NCBI GenBank assembly: GCA_025055335.1
Contig: JANWXJ010000093.1
Span: 1 to 35,205, forward strand
Origin: Acetobacteraceae bacterium
GTDB lineage: Bacteria; Pseudomonadota; Alphaproteobacteria; Acetobacterales; Acetobacteraceae
Length of the DNA: 35,205 bases
Reading direction: 5' to 3'
Shown here: one piece after another, positions 23,966-34,847 of the stretch
Layout of the letters: each line of letters begins with the position of its first letter
Position numbering within the stretch: position 1 is the stretch's first letter
The notes under the pieces: generated by a model
The model's database searches: none
Seen by the model: only the letters and a program-made list of their open reading frames with translations
What the model was told of the DNA's origin: nothing
Translations under genes and position numbers: made by a program

Positions 23966-25432
23966 ATGCCCGTCTCTTCCGCCTATCGCCCCTCCCGCCG
24001 CCACGCAGAACTCGGCGATGCCTTCTACGACATCGTGGAGCCGGCGCGCTTCCCGCGCCACATCCTGCGCTTCCGCAACCGGCGCTGGGCGGCGCGCGTC
24101 GGGCTCGAGGCGCTGTCGGATGCGGAATGGATCGCGCATTTCGCGCGCTTCGAACCGCTGCCTGGCAGCTTCGAACGCCCGCTCGCGCTGCGCTACCACG
24201 GCCACCAGTTCCGCCACTACAACCCCCATCTCGGCGACGGGCGCGGCTTCCTGTTCGCGCAGCTGCACGATCCGGTGGACGGGCGGCTGCTCGATCTCGG
24301 CACCAAGGGCTCGGGCCAGACGCCGTGGTCGCGCGGGGCGGACGGGCGGCTCACGCTCAAGGGCGGCGTGCGCGAGGTCCTCGCCACCGCCATGCTCGAG
24401 GCGCAGGGCGTCGAGACCTCGAAGAGCTTCAGCCTGATCGAGACGGGCGAGAGCCTGTTCCGCCACGACGAGCCTTCGCCGACCCGCGCCTCGGTGCTCG
24501 TGCGGCTGTCGCACTCGCACATCCGCATCGGCACCTTCCAGCGCTTCGCCTTCCTCAGGGACGAGGCCTCGCTCGCGCGGCTGCTCGACCATTCGATCCG
24601 CACCTATCTGCCGGAATGCTGGCGGGAGGATGAGGGCGCGCGGGCCGCGGCCTTCCTCGCCGAGGTGTGCCGGCGCGTCGCCCGCATGGGGGCGCAGTGG
24701 ATCGCCGCCGGCTTCGTGCACGGCGTGCTGAACACCGACAACATCAACATCACGGGCGAATCCTTCGACTACGGCCCCTGGCGCTGGCTGCCGCACTACG
24801 ATCCGGGCTTCACCGCGGCCTATTTCGACGAGGGGGGCCTCTATGCCTTCGGCCGCCAGGCGCAGGCGCTGCTGTGGAACCTCTGCCGGCTGGCCGAATG
24901 CCTGCTGCCCTTCGCCGCGAAGGAGGAGCTGGAACCGGCGCTGATGGAGTTCGAGGCGGAGCTGAACCGCGCGCTGCCGCGCGAGGTCTGCCGCCGCCTC
25001 GGGCTTGCGCCGGCGGGCCCGGAGGCGGACGCGGCGCTGGCGGAGGCGCTGTTCGCCTTCCTGCACGACAGCCGCGCGCCCTTCGAGCAGGTCTTCTTCG
25101 ACTGGCAGGGCGGGATGCTGTCGGCCGGGCGAGCGGCGCGCTCGCCCGCCGCCGCCCACTACGCCGGCGCGGCCTTCGCGCCGCTGCGCGAGGCGCTCGC
25201 CGCGCATGCGCCCTCACCCGCGCTCCGGCTCGACCATCCCTATTTCGCCCGCCCCGCCCCCGTCACGCTTCGCATCGAGGAGGTGGAGGCGATCTGGGCG
25301 CCGATCGCCGCGCGCGACGACTGGTCGGCGCTGTATGCCACCCTCGACGCCATCGCCGAGATGGCGGACGCCACCGGCACTATCCCCGCCAGCGGAGGAA
25401 CAGCGCCGACAGCGGCGGCAGCGTCAGGCTGA
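23966..25432 (+). CDS. selO: SelO family protein adenylyltransferase (YdiU/UPF0061)
   Basis: [76 protein letters not shown]. Confidence 0.94.
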   Translation: MPVSSAYRPSRRHAELGDAFYDIVEPARFPRHILRFRNRRWAARVGLEALSDAEWIAHFARFEPLPGSFERPLALRYHGHQFRHYNPHLGDGRGFLFAQLHDPVDGRLLDLGTKGSGQTPWSRGADGRLTLKGGVREVLATAMLEAQGVETSKSFSLIETGESLFRHDEPSPTRASVLVRLSHSHIRIGTFQRFAFLRDEASLARLLDHSIRTYLPECWREDEGARAAAFLAEVCRRVARMGAQWIAAGFVHGVLNTDNINITGESFDYGPWRWLPHYDPGFTAAYFDEGGLYAFGRQAQALLWNLCRLAECLLPFAAKEELEPALMEFEAELNRALPREVCRRLGLAPAGPEADAALAEALFAFLHDSRAPFEQVFFDWQGGMLSAGRAARSPAAAHYAGAAFAPLREALAAHAPSPALRLDHPYFARPAPVTLRIEEVEAIWAPIAARDDWSALYATLDAIAEMADATGTIPASGGTAPTAAAASG

Positions 25433-27578
25433 GGCTGTCGGCCATCCCGTGCATGGGCTGCGGCGTGCTGGCCACGCCGCCGAGATTGCCCATGCCGCTG
25501 CCGCCGTATTCCGCCGCGTCGCTGTTCAGCGCCTCGGCCCAGAAGCCCGGGCGCGGCACGCCGATGCGGTAGCCGTGGCGCGGCACCGGCGTCAGGTTCA
25601 GCACCACGAGCAGCGGCGGATCGGCATCCTCGGCGAAACGCAGCCAGGCGAAGACGGAGGCGCCGGCATCCTCCACCACCGCCCAGCGGAAGCCGTCGGC
25701 GCGGCAGTCGCGCCGGTGCAGCGCCGGTTCGGCGCGGTAGAGGCGGTTGAGGTCGCGCACCCAGGACTGCACGCCGCGGTGGGAGGGATCGGCCAGCAGG
25801 TGCCAATCGAGCGAGGTGTCGTGGTTCCACTCCCGCGCCTGGGCAAACTCGCCGCCCATGAACAGCAGCTTCTTGCCGGGATGCCCCCACATCAGGCCGA
25901 ACAGGGCGCGGAGATTGGCGAAGCGCTGCCACGCGTCGCCCGGCATCTTCCCGAGCAGGCTGCCCTTCCCGTGCACCACCTCGTCGTGCGAGAGCGGCAG
26001 CACGAACCGCTCGCTGAAGGCGTAGAGCAGACCGAAGGTGATTCGCCGGTGGTGCCAGGAGCGGTGCACCGGATCCTGCCGGAAATAGGCCAGCGTGTCG
26101 TTCATCCAGCCCATGTTCCACTTGTAGGAGAAGCCGAGGCCGCCCTGTTCGGGCGGGGCCGACACGCCGGGCCAGGCGGTGGATTCCTCGGCGATGGTGA
26201 CGGCATCGGGCAGGGTCTCGCGCAGCGCGGCGTTGAGGGCGCGCAGGAAGCCGATCGCTTCCAGGTTCTCCCGCCCGCCGTGGATGTTCGGCACCCAGTC
26301 GCCGGGCTTCCGGCTGTAGTCGCGGTAGAGCATGGAGGCCACCGCATCCACCCGCAGCCCGTCGCAGCCCGCATCGCGCAGCCAGTGCAGCGCCGAGGAG
26401 AGGAGGTGCGAGCGCACCTCGTTCCGCCCGAGATTGACGACGAGGGTGTTCCAGTCGGGGTGCCAGCCCTCGCGCGGGTCGGCGTGCTCGTAGAGGGCGG
26501 TGCCGTCGAAGCGGGCGGGGCCGTGGGCGTCGGCCGGGAAATGCGAGGGCACCCAGTCGAGGATGACGCCGAGCCCGGCGCGGTGCGCCGCCTTCACGAA
26601 TCGCGCGAAGCCCTCCGGCGTGCCGAGGCGCGAGACGGGGGCGAACAGCCCGATCGGCTGGTAGCCCCAGGAGCCGTCGAACGGGTGTTCCGTGACGGGC
26701 AGCAGCTCGATGTGGGTGAAGCCGAGATCGGCGGCATAGGGCGGCAGGCGCTCGGCGAGCTCGTCCCAGTCGAGGCGCCGGTCGCCCTCGCCGCGCATCC
26801 AGGAGCCGGCATGCACCTCGTAGATCGAGACCGGCGCCTCGGGCCCGGCGGGGATGCCGCTGCGCGCAGGCGGCGGCGGGAGCGGGGCGACGACGACGGA
26901 GCCCCGGCCGGGGGGGCGTTCGGCGAAGCGGCCGACGGGATCGGCCTTGAGCGGCAGGAGATGCCCATCCGCCCCGAGGATCTCGTAGACATACACCTCG
27001 CCCGGCCCGAGGCCGGGGAGGAAGATCTCCCACACCCCCGCCTCGCGGCGCAGCCGCATCGGGTGGCGGCGGCCGTCCCAGTGGTTGAACGGCCCGACCA
27101 CCGAGACCCGCCGCGCATTCGGCGCCCAGACCGCGAAGCGCACGCCCTCGACGCCGGCGAGCGTCATCGGCTGGGCGCCGAACACGCGGCCGAGTTCGCG
27201 GTGCGTGCCTTCGGCGAACAGGTGCAGATCGAGCGGCCCGAGCGAGGGCCAGAAGGCGTAGGGGTCGTGGAAGCACCACTCGGCCCCGGCCCGACGCGCG
27301 CGCAGGCGGTAGGGGCCGGACCCTGCGACGGGCCCGGAGAAGAAGCCGCGCGGATCGAGGCAGGCGAGGGCGCCGAGCAGGCCGCCCTGCTCGTCCAGCG
27401 CCTCCAGCTGCTCGGCCCCCGGGACGAAGGCGCGCACGACGCGCCTGCCGCCCCGGAGATGCGGGCCGAGGATGGCGAAGGGATCGCCGTGGCGGCCTTC
27501 GCAGATCGCGGCCACCTCCTCGGGCGGAACCGCGTCCGCCGCGCCCGTTCCGCCGCCGCTGTCCCCCGGATCCTCCAT
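25380..27578 (-). CDS. glgB: 1,4-alpha-glucan branching enzyme
   Basis: GH13 motifs: [58 protein letters not shown]-terminal CBM48-type region. Confidence 0.96.
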   Translation of the reverse strand: MEDPGDSGGGTGAADAVPPEEVAAICEGRHGDPFAILGPHLRGGRRVVRAFVPGAEQLEALDEQGGLLGALACLDPRGFFSGPVAGSGPYRLRARRAGAEWCFHDPYAFWPSLGPLDLHLFAEGTHRELGRVFGAQPMTLAGVEGVRFAVWAPNARRVSVVGPFNHWDGRRHPMRLRREAGVWEIFLPGLGPGEVYVYEILGADGHLLPLKADPVGRFAERPPGRGSVVVAPLPPPPARSGIPAGPEAPVSIYEVHAGSWMRGEGDRRLDWDELAERLPPYAADLGFTHIELLPVTEHPFDGSWGYQPIGLFAPVSRLGTPEGFARFVKAAHRAGLGVILDWVPSHFPADAHGPARFDGTALYEHADPREGWHPDWNTLVVNLGRNEVRSHLLSSALHWLRDAGCDGLRVDAVASMLYRDYSRKPGDWVPNIHGGRENLEAIGFLRALNAALRETLPDAVTIAEESTAWPGVSAPPEQGGLGFSYKWNMGWMNDTLAYFRQDPVHRSWHHRRITFGLLYAFSERFVLPLSHDEVVHGKGSLLGKMPGDAWQRFANLRALFGLMWGHPGKKLLFMGGEFAQAREWNHDTSLDWHLLADPSHRGVQSWVRDLNRLYRAEPALHRRDCRADGFRWAVVEDAGASVFAWLRFAEDADPPLLVVLNLTPVPRHGYRIGVPRPGFWAEALNSDAAEYGGSGMGNLGGVASTPQPMHGMADSLSLTLPPLSALFLRWRG

Positions 27579-27637
27579 GCGCCGGGGCGGAGCTAGACCC
27601 AGGCGGCAGGGCGGCGCAAGCCAGCGCCTTGGCGCGA

Positions 27638-28012
27638 TCAGCCGACCGAGAGGGTGAGCGCCTCGGCGGCGATGGTGACGGTGCCGGGCCCGCTCATCAC
27701 CGCCGGCTGCGGCAGCGCCGCCACGGCGAGCGGGTTGCCGCCGCTTGCCGCATCGAACAGCCCGATATGGGCGATGGTGCCGATGGCGCCCGAGAGCACG
27801 AAGCGCACCGCCTCGGCGTTCGCCTGCGCCCCGGTGCCGGAGAAGGTGACGCGCTGGCGCGCGTAGCCCCCGGCGGTCGGCTCGCCCGTCAGGCCCTGGG
27901 CGGCGTTGCCGCCGGTGCCGAGAGCGGCGAACACCTGGGTGGGCAGCGCCGGCGAGCGGCTGGCGAGCGCGCGGGCCAGCAGGTTGCGGGCGTGGTCGGT
28001 CAGGATCGTCAT
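27638..28012 (-). CDS. Small phage-tail-like protein
   Basis: 125-codon [62 protein letters not shown]...; position next to spike genes; resembles small phage tail-associated proteins. Confidence 0.65.
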   Translation of the reverse strand: MTILTDHARNLLARALASRSPALPTQVFAALGTGGNAAQGLTGEPTAGGYARQRVTFSGTGAQANAEAVRFVLSGAIGTIAHIGLFDAASGGNPLAVAALPQPAVMSGPGTVTIAAEALTLSVG

Positions 28013-28031
28013 CGCGGTCTCCGCTCTGGGC

Positions 28032-29282
28032 TCAGGGGATGGAGGACAAGGCCGCCAGCGCGGCGTCGGGCAGCCGCGCCGGATGGAGTTCGAGGCGCCG
28101 GATCTCGAGCGCCTCGGCCGAGGCGGCGCCGCCGTGGCGCAGCCGGGCGAGCGCAGCCGGCGCGGCGGCGGAGGAGACGGCCGCCGCGCCGTTGAGGGAG
28201 ACGGCGAAGCCCGATCCGTCCCACGCCAGCGCCGCCCGGAAGCGCGCGCCGGCGGCGATGCCTCCGGCCGTGACGGCGCTGCCCGAGGGGAAGGGCAACA
28301 CGCGGAGCTGCGCCGCCCCGGCGGTGGCCTGGATGGCGAGGCCCGCGGCGCCGTCGGCCGTCTCGGCGGCCAGCAGCTCGCGCTCCGCCCCCGCCGCGGC
28401 GGGCAGCAGCGCATCGAGCAGCACGGTGGCGGCAGCCGGCAGGCTGCCCGCAGGCGCATGCAGCAGCGACCCGGCCGCCCGGCTGGCCACCCCGGGCGAG
28501 CCGGCGGGCGGCAGGATCGCGGAGGTGGCGACGGAACCGGCCTCCACCTGCGGCAGCCCGACCCTGAGCGTGAGGTCGAAGGGCTGGTTCGCCACGGGGC
28601 TGAAGGTAAGCTGCAGCCGCGCGTTGTTGGTGGACGGGCTGGCGATGGTGTGCGTCTCCACCCGGCGCTGGCCGCGCAGGGCCGACCCGTCGGGGACGAA
28701 CACCGTCTTCGGCGAAGTCGACGACTGGGTGCTGCCGTTGCGCTCGACGACCCGGAAACGGATGTTGTTGACGTTCGCGAGCGAGCCGCCGACCAGCCGG
28801 ACGCAGAGCGAGAGGGCGAAGACCTGCCCGACCGAGCAGGTCCAGCCGCCCGAGGTGTTGAAGCCGAGCACGTTGATGCTCGTGTTGCCCTGGGTGCCCG
28901 CCCAGCGGAAATCGGCGTAGGGGATGCCGTCCTCGGTGCCGAAGCCCACCACATGGCGGGTGACGCCGGTGTTGCCGGTCATCTCCATGTCGGACGGCAC
29001 GACACCGCCCGAGCCGATGGTGCCTGCGGTGCCGCCCTGGAAGCGCGGGTTGGCGCAGAGGTTCTGCGCGGCGCGCTCGATCAGCAGCGCCTGGGCGGCA
29101 TGGACGAAGCGCGGCGCGTTTGCCGCCGCCTCGAACAGCGTGCCGGATGCGCCGAAGCCGGTGGCGGCCGAGGCGCGGGCATAGGCGGCGGAGGCTTGCA
29201 GCGCGCCGTCCGCCACCAGGAGCAGCGGCGCCGGCTGGCTGCCGCGCAGCAGCCCGAGCAGCAGCGGATGGGCGCCGAGCAT
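28032..29282 (-). CDS. Phage spike/fibre-like protein with jelly-roll (CBM-like) and C-terminal LamG-like region
   Basis: LLIERAAQNLCANPRFQGGTAGTIGSG... then LRVGLPQVEAGSVATSAILPPAGSPGVASRAAGSL, typical of phage head-spike/fibre proteins; TGATG junction with the upstream gene. Confidence 0.62.
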   Translation of the reverse strand: MLGAHPLLLGLLRGSQPAPLLLVADGALQASAAYARASAATGFGASGTLFEAAANAPRFVHAAQALLIERAAQNLCANPRFQGGTAGTIGSGGVVPSDMEMTGNTGVTRHVVGFGTEDGIPYADFRWAGTQGNTSINVLGFNTSGGWTCSVGQVFALSLCVRLVGGSLANVNNIRFRVVERNGSTQSSTSPKTVFVPDGSALRGQRRVETHTIASPSTNNARLQLTFSPVANQPFDLTLRVGLPQVEAGSVATSAILPPAGSPGVASRAAGSLLHAPAGSLPAAATVLLDALLPAAAGAERELLAAETADGAAGLAIQATAGAAQLRVLPFPSGSAVTAGGIAAGARFRAALAWDGSGFAVSLNGAAAVSSAAAPAALARLRHGGAASAEALEIRRLELHPARLPDAALAALSSIP

Positions 29283-31483
29283 CACGGCGCCCCGGCGCCG
29301 GAGAGGTGGAGCAGCCGGGTGGTGCCGCCGTCGGGCGTGACGGCAAGCAGGCTCGCGAGCCCGCCCGCGCGCACCTTCGCGTGCCCGTCCGGGTTCTGCA
29401 CCGCATTCGGGCTGAAGCCCGAGAGCGCGATCGGCAGATCCGCCCCCGAGAGGTTGAGCACGAGGCAGGAGAAGCCGTCGCCGGTATCGGCCCAGGCGGC
29501 GGAGAGGCTGCCGCCCGGGCGGACGATGACGAGGCGCGCGTTGTGCGCGGCGTGCGTCAGGGCCGTCGCCGCGGTGACGGCAAGCCGCGCGAGGCGCCGT
29601 TCGGTGAACTGCGCGTCCACATAGCCGCGGGTGGCCGCCTGCAGCGCCGCCGTCGGATCGCCGGCGAGCACGAGGGGGCCGGAGAGCGTGACCGTGCCGT
29701 CGGTTGCGATGCGCAGCCGTTCGGCGAGGCTGCCGCCCGACCCGCTCTGCAGGATGGTGGCCCCGGCCTGGACCGAGACGGCGAAGGCCTCGGCATCGGA
29801 GGGATCGCGCAGCGCGAGCCTGGCGCCGAGGCCGCCTGCGCGCCGGCGCAGGCCGACGCCGCCGTCGTTCGCGATCTCGACGCGGGTGGCGAGGCCGTTC
29901 GCAGAGGTGCTGTCGGTGGTCTGGAACTCGATGCTGCCGCCCGCGAGGGCGGCCGGGCCGCCGGTGGCGGCGAGCCTGTTTCCGGCGAGGATCAGGCGCG
30001 AGAGCGCGGCCGGCGACTGCCCCTCGAACAGGATCGGGCGGATGTCGCTGCCGAGGACGGCGAGCGAACCCGCGGTGTCGGCGAGCCAGATCCGCCCGGT
30101 GCCGGACAGGCCGCCGGTGAAGTCGCAGCCCTCGACCACGAGGCCGCCGCGGCGCATCTCGATCGCGCGGAGGTGCCCGCCCGAGATCTGCGCGCCGATC
30201 ACGTGGTGCTGGTTCTGGCCGGTGCTCGCGCTGTCGGCCAGGATCGAGGTGCCGGTCGAGAAGAAGTAGCCGCCCACCCATTTGGTGCGGTAGCAGCTGC
30301 CCCCGAGCGAGAGGCCGACGGTCGAGTCGTCGCGGATGTCGGCGCGGTCGTCGTAGCCGCAGCCGATGAGCTGGGTGGCCATGGACGAGCCCTCGATCCG
30401 GAAGCCGGTCTGGTAGCCGTAGGCGAAGCAGCCGCGGAGTTCGGCCGCGTCGCAGCTTTCCACGCGGAAGCCGGTGCCGCTGGGCCGGTTCGCCCACACA
30501 GCCACCCGGCCGCCGCCCGTCCAGGCGCCGGAGAAGGCGCTGCCCGCAAGGTGGAGCTGGTCGGGCGCCGGCACGGTGACGGCGAAGCTGCCGTTGGCGC
30601 CGGGCACGCCCCCCACATCCGTGACATGCACGACATCCCCGGCCAGCAGCCCGTGCGGGGCGGCGGTGGTGATCCGCACCTGCCCCCCGGCATTGGCGAC
30701 GGCCGCGACGGTGAAGGTGGCGATCGAGATGCCCGTGAGGTTGCCGGTGACGAAGGGCCACAGATGCACATCGCGCACCCGCGTCACGTCGTAGGACTCG
30801 CGCAGCACGATGCCGTTGCGGCAGTCCGCGGCGATGTCGGAGATGGCCACGCGCTGGCTGAGGACCACCTCGATCGCGGTGTCGAAGCCGAGGATCAGCA
30901 GCCGCTCGAGCCTCGCGTCGGTGCCGGTGTTGCCGGCCGTGTCGCCGACACGGATGGCGGTGCCGGCAAAGGCCGCGACCTGGTCGAGCGCCTGGCGGAG
31001 CGTGGTGACGGTGGCGAGCCCCTGGCGGACGAGCGCGAGGCCGGAGATCCCCCCGTTGCGCCGCACGCGGATGCCGCCCGCCGGATCGAGCAGCAGGGCG
31101 AAGCGGGCGCCGGAGTAGTTCGCGGAGGCGCGCTGGGCGCCGGCGTGGCGGCTGCCCTGCAGCGTCACCTGCGGGCGGAGTTCGAGCCCCGCGGGCCCGA
31201 TCCGGTACCGCCGCGGCCCGAACTGCACGATCCCCCCGCCGAGTGCGGAGGCGGCGTCGATCGCGGCCTGCACGGCGGCGGTGTCGTCCGTCGTGCCGTC
31301 GCCGACGGCGCCGAAGTCGCGCACATGCAGCGGACGGTCCGCCTGCACGTGGCTGCGCAGCGCCGAGAGCGTCATCCGCCTTGTCTCGGCGCCGACTCCG
31401 GCGGCCTGCACGACGGGGGCGATGTCGCCGTCGGAAAGGGCGTTCGCGGCGGGAAGCGCGCTGATCTTGACCTGTTGCGTCAT
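29282..31483 (-). CDS. Pectate-lyase-like beta-helix tailspike protein
   Basis: Start MTQQVKISALPAANALSDGDIAPVVQ (phage fibre-type N-terminus), RDFGAVGDGTTDDTAAVQAAIDAASALGGGIVQFGPRRYRI (Pectate_lyase_3 signature), C-terminal TATRGYVDAQF-like segment and conserved fibre tail. Confidence 0.82.
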   Translation of the reverse strand: MTQQVKISALPAANALSDGDIAPVVQAAGVGAETRRMTLSALRSHVQADRPLHVRDFGAVGDGTTDDTAAVQAAIDAASALGGGIVQFGPRRYRIGPAGLELRPQVTLQGSRHAGAQRASANYSGARFALLLDPAGGIRVRRNGGISGLALVRQGLATVTTLRQALDQVAAFAGTAIRVGDTAGNTGTDARLERLLILGFDTAIEVVLSQRVAISDIAADCRNGIVLRESYDVTRVRDVHLWPFVTGNLTGISIATFTVAAVANAGGQVRITTAAPHGLLAGDVVHVTDVGGVPGANGSFAVTVPAPDQLHLAGSAFSGAWTGGGRVAVWANRPSGTGFRVESCDAAELRGCFAYGYQTGFRIEGSSMATQLIGCGYDDRADIRDDSTVGLSLGGSCYRTKWVGGYFFSTGTSILADSASTGQNQHHVIGAQISGGHLRAIEMRRGGLVVEGCDFTGGLSGTGRIWLADTAGSLAVLGSDIRPILFEGQSPAALSRLILAGNRLAATGGPAALAGGSIEFQTTDSTSANGLATRVEIANDGGVGLRRRAGGLGARLALRDPSDAEAFAVSVQAGATILQSGSGGSLAERLRIATDGTVTLSGPLVLAGDPTAALQAATRGYVDAQFTERRLARLAVTAATALTHAAHNARLVIVRPGGSLSAAWADTGDGFSCLVLNLSGADLPIALSGFSPNAVQNPDGHAKVRAGGLASLLAVTPDGGTTRLLHLSGAGAP

Positions 31484-31522
31484 GGCATCGGGTTCCGGCG
31501 TTGGGGCGGGGCGCGTTCGACG

Positions 31523-32173
31523 TCAGGCGAGGAGGGTCTCTCCGCCCTCGCCCTGCAGGCCCTCGCCGCCCTCGGAGGCGAGCTGCATCGGCGCGGCGGA
31601 GGCGAAGGTGGCCGAGGTCGAGCGCGCGTCGGCGTCGTCGGCGTCCTGCGCGCGGATGCGGTAGCCGCTGCCGGCCGCAGGACCGGTGAGCGTGGCGACC
31701 GCCCGCCCGGCGGCGACGGGGACGACGACCGGCCCCTGGATCACCTGGTTCGCGGCGTTCAGCAGCCGGAAGGCGACCGAGGAGACGGCGCCGAAGGTGC
31801 TTGCGCCGACGGAGAAGGGGAGGCCTTCCGTGATCCCCGGCGCCGGGGCATCCACGCGCAGCGCGCGGCCCGTCGCGGCGGCGGCGACCGCCACCGGAAC
31901 CGACAGCGCGGCCGTGATGTCCCGCCGCAGCGGCCCGCCGACGACATCGAGCACGAGCCCGTTGCCGACTGCCGCCCCGTTGCGCACCGGCAGGAGCGAG
32001 AGGCTGTCCGACGTCTGCGCCAGGATGACATGGCCCTGCGCGAGCCGGTCGGCCGCGGCGGCGAAGTAGCCGGGGGCGAGCACCGCGGCGCGGGTGTCGG
32101 TCGTGCGGTAGAACCACAGCGTCGTCGCGTCGGACGCGATCAGCGCGGCGAGGTTGCGCGCATCGAAGGGCAT
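31523..32173 (-). CDS. Uncharacterised protein of the tail/spike module
   Basis: 216-aa ORF MPFDARNLAALIASDATTLWFYRTTDTRAAVLAPGYFAAAADRLAQGHVIL...; GAGGAGA SD upstream; same strand and order as the spike genes. Confidence 0.7.
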   Translation of the reverse strand: MPFDARNLAALIASDATTLWFYRTTDTRAAVLAPGYFAAAADRLAQGHVILAQTSDSLSLLPVRNGAAVGNGLVLDVVGGPLRRDITAALSVPVAVAAAATGRALRVDAPAPGITEGLPFSVGASTFGAVSSVAFRLLNAANQVIQGPVVVPVAAGRAVATLTGPAAGSGYRIRAQDADDADARSTSATFASAAPMQLASEGGEGLQGEGGETLLA

Positions 32174-32237
32174 TCGGCTCTCCTCGGGGCTACGGATCGT
32201 GCGCGGGCGCGCCCCGTCGGCCGCGGCCCCGGGGCGG

Positions 32238-32255
32238 GGCGGCGGCGGCGGCGGC
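32238..32255. repeat. Short (GGC)6 trinucleotide tract in the intergenic region
   Basis: Direct reading of ggcggcggcggcggcggc. Confidence 0.8.
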
Positions 32256-32301
32256 GCGTTCGGGGAAGGGGCCGGGACGCAGTTCGCCCGTGGCGCGCAG
32301 A

Positions 32302-32330
32302 GCCTTACAGGACCATCGTCAGGAAGTCAA
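32302..32330 (-). promoter_or_regulatory. Candidate sigma70-type promoter facing the tailspike module
   Basis: On the minus strand TTGACT (32330-32325), 17-nt spacer, TAAGGC (32307-32302; weak -10), in an A/T-rich island upstream of the 32173 start. Confidence 0.35.
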
Positions 32331-32345
32331 GGAAAAAATGCCTAA

Positions 32346-33629
<1,284 letters not shown>

Positions 33630-33634
33630 GCGTC

Positions 33635-34834
33635 ATGCCCGGGCTTGCCGAGCGCGCGCGGCGGACGAGCTTCTCCGCCTCCATGTCGGTCGCCATGCGC
33701 GCGCGGCAGCTGCGCGCGGAAGGGCGCGACATCATCAGCCTGGCGATCGGGGATCCGGATTTCCCGGCGCCGCCCCACGCCATCGCCGCCGCCAAGGCCG
33801 CGGCCGACAAGGGCCGCACCTCCTATCCGCCGCTCGACGGGCTGCCCGAGCTGAAGGAGGCGGTGCGCCGCAAGTTCCGGCGCGACCAGGGCGTGGACTA
33901 TGCCGCGGACGAGGTGATGGTGGCGAACGGCGGCAAGCAGGTGCTGATGAACGCCTTTCTCGCCACCCTCGACCCGGGCGACGAGGTGGTGATCCCGGTG
34001 CCCGCCTGGGTCGCCTACGCCGACATGGCGAAGGTGCTGGGCGGCGTGCCGCGCTTCGTGCCCTGCCCGGAGAACAACGGCTTCCTGCCGCGCGTCGAGG
34101 ACCTCGAGGCCGCGATCGGCCCGCGCACCCGCTGGCTGCTGCTGAACTTCCCGAACAATCCGACGGGCGCGGTGGCCCCGCCCCGGCTGCTGGCGGAGAT
34201 CGGCCGCATGCTGGAACGCCACCCGCATGTCTGGCTGCTGACCGACGACATGTACGAGCACCTGTGCTTCGCGCCGGGCGGCTACCGCAGCATCGCCGCC
34301 TGCGCGCCGCAGCTCCGCGACCGTACGCTCGTGGTGTCCGGCATCTCCAAGACCTATTCCATGACGGGCTGGCGCGTCGGCTTCGCCGGCGGCCCGGCCG
34401 GGCTGATCCGCGCGATGTGCGTGATGCAGGGCCACCAGACGGCGGGCGTGAACGTCATCGCCCAGGCGGCGGCGGCCGCGGCGCTCGACGGGCCGCAGGA
34501 CGTCGTGGCGGAGCGCGCCGCGGTGTACCGCGAACGGCGCGACATCGTCGTCGCCGCGCTGAACGCCGCCGGGCTCAGGTGCCACACGCCCGAGGGCGCC
34601 TTCTACGCCTTCCCCTCGGTCGCCCCGGTGCTCGGCCGCACCACGCCGGAAGGGCGCAGGATCGGGACCGACGCCGACTTCGCCATGGCGCTGCTCGAGG
34701 AGGCTGGCGTCGCCACCGTCTCGGGCGGGGCCTTCGGCATGAGCCCCTTCATCCGCATCTCGACGGCGACGGACACCGCCAGCCTGCGCGAGGCCTGCGC
34801 GCGGATCGCCGCGTTCTGCGCCTCGCTGCGCTGA
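33635..34834 (+). CDS. Second class I pyridoxal-phosphate aminotransferase, tandem paralogue of the preceding gene
   Basis: IISLAIGDPDFPAPPHAIAAAKAAADKG, NFPNNPTGAV, VSGISKTYSMTGWRVGFAGGP; same length (399-400 aa) and architecture as the upstream copy. Confidence 0.93.
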   Translation: MPGLAERARRTSFSASMSVAMRARQLRAEGRDIISLAIGDPDFPAPPHAIAAAKAAADKGRTSYPPLDGLPELKEAVRRKFRRDQGVDYAADEVMVANGGKQVLMNAFLATLDPGDEVVIPVPAWVAYADMAKVLGGVPRFVPCPENNGFLPRVEDLEAAIGPRTRWLLLNFPNNPTGAVAPPRLLAEIGRMLERHPHVWLLTDDMYEHLCFAPGGYRSIAACAPQLRDRTLVVSGISKTYSMTGWRVGFAGGPAGLIRAMCVMQGHQTAGVNVIAQAAAAAALDGPQDVVAERAAVYRERRDIVVAALNAAGLRCHTPEGAFYAFPSVAPVLGRTTPEGRRIGTDADFAMALLEEAGVATVSGGAFGMSPFIRISTATDTASLREACARIAAFCASLR

Positions 34835-34847
34835 GGGGCGGGCTGCG

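Noticed and set aside
27624-27635. GCGCCTTGGCGC inverted repeat between glgB and the tail module, considered as a terminator or boundary repeat
   Set aside because: Only a 5-bp stem with a 2-nt loop, no T-tract, and no matching copy noticed at the other end of the module.
29283-32117. Upstream part of ORF 28032..32117
   Set aside because: Alternate-frame read through the tailspike and 216-aa genes, Arg-rich; the real gene starts at 29282.
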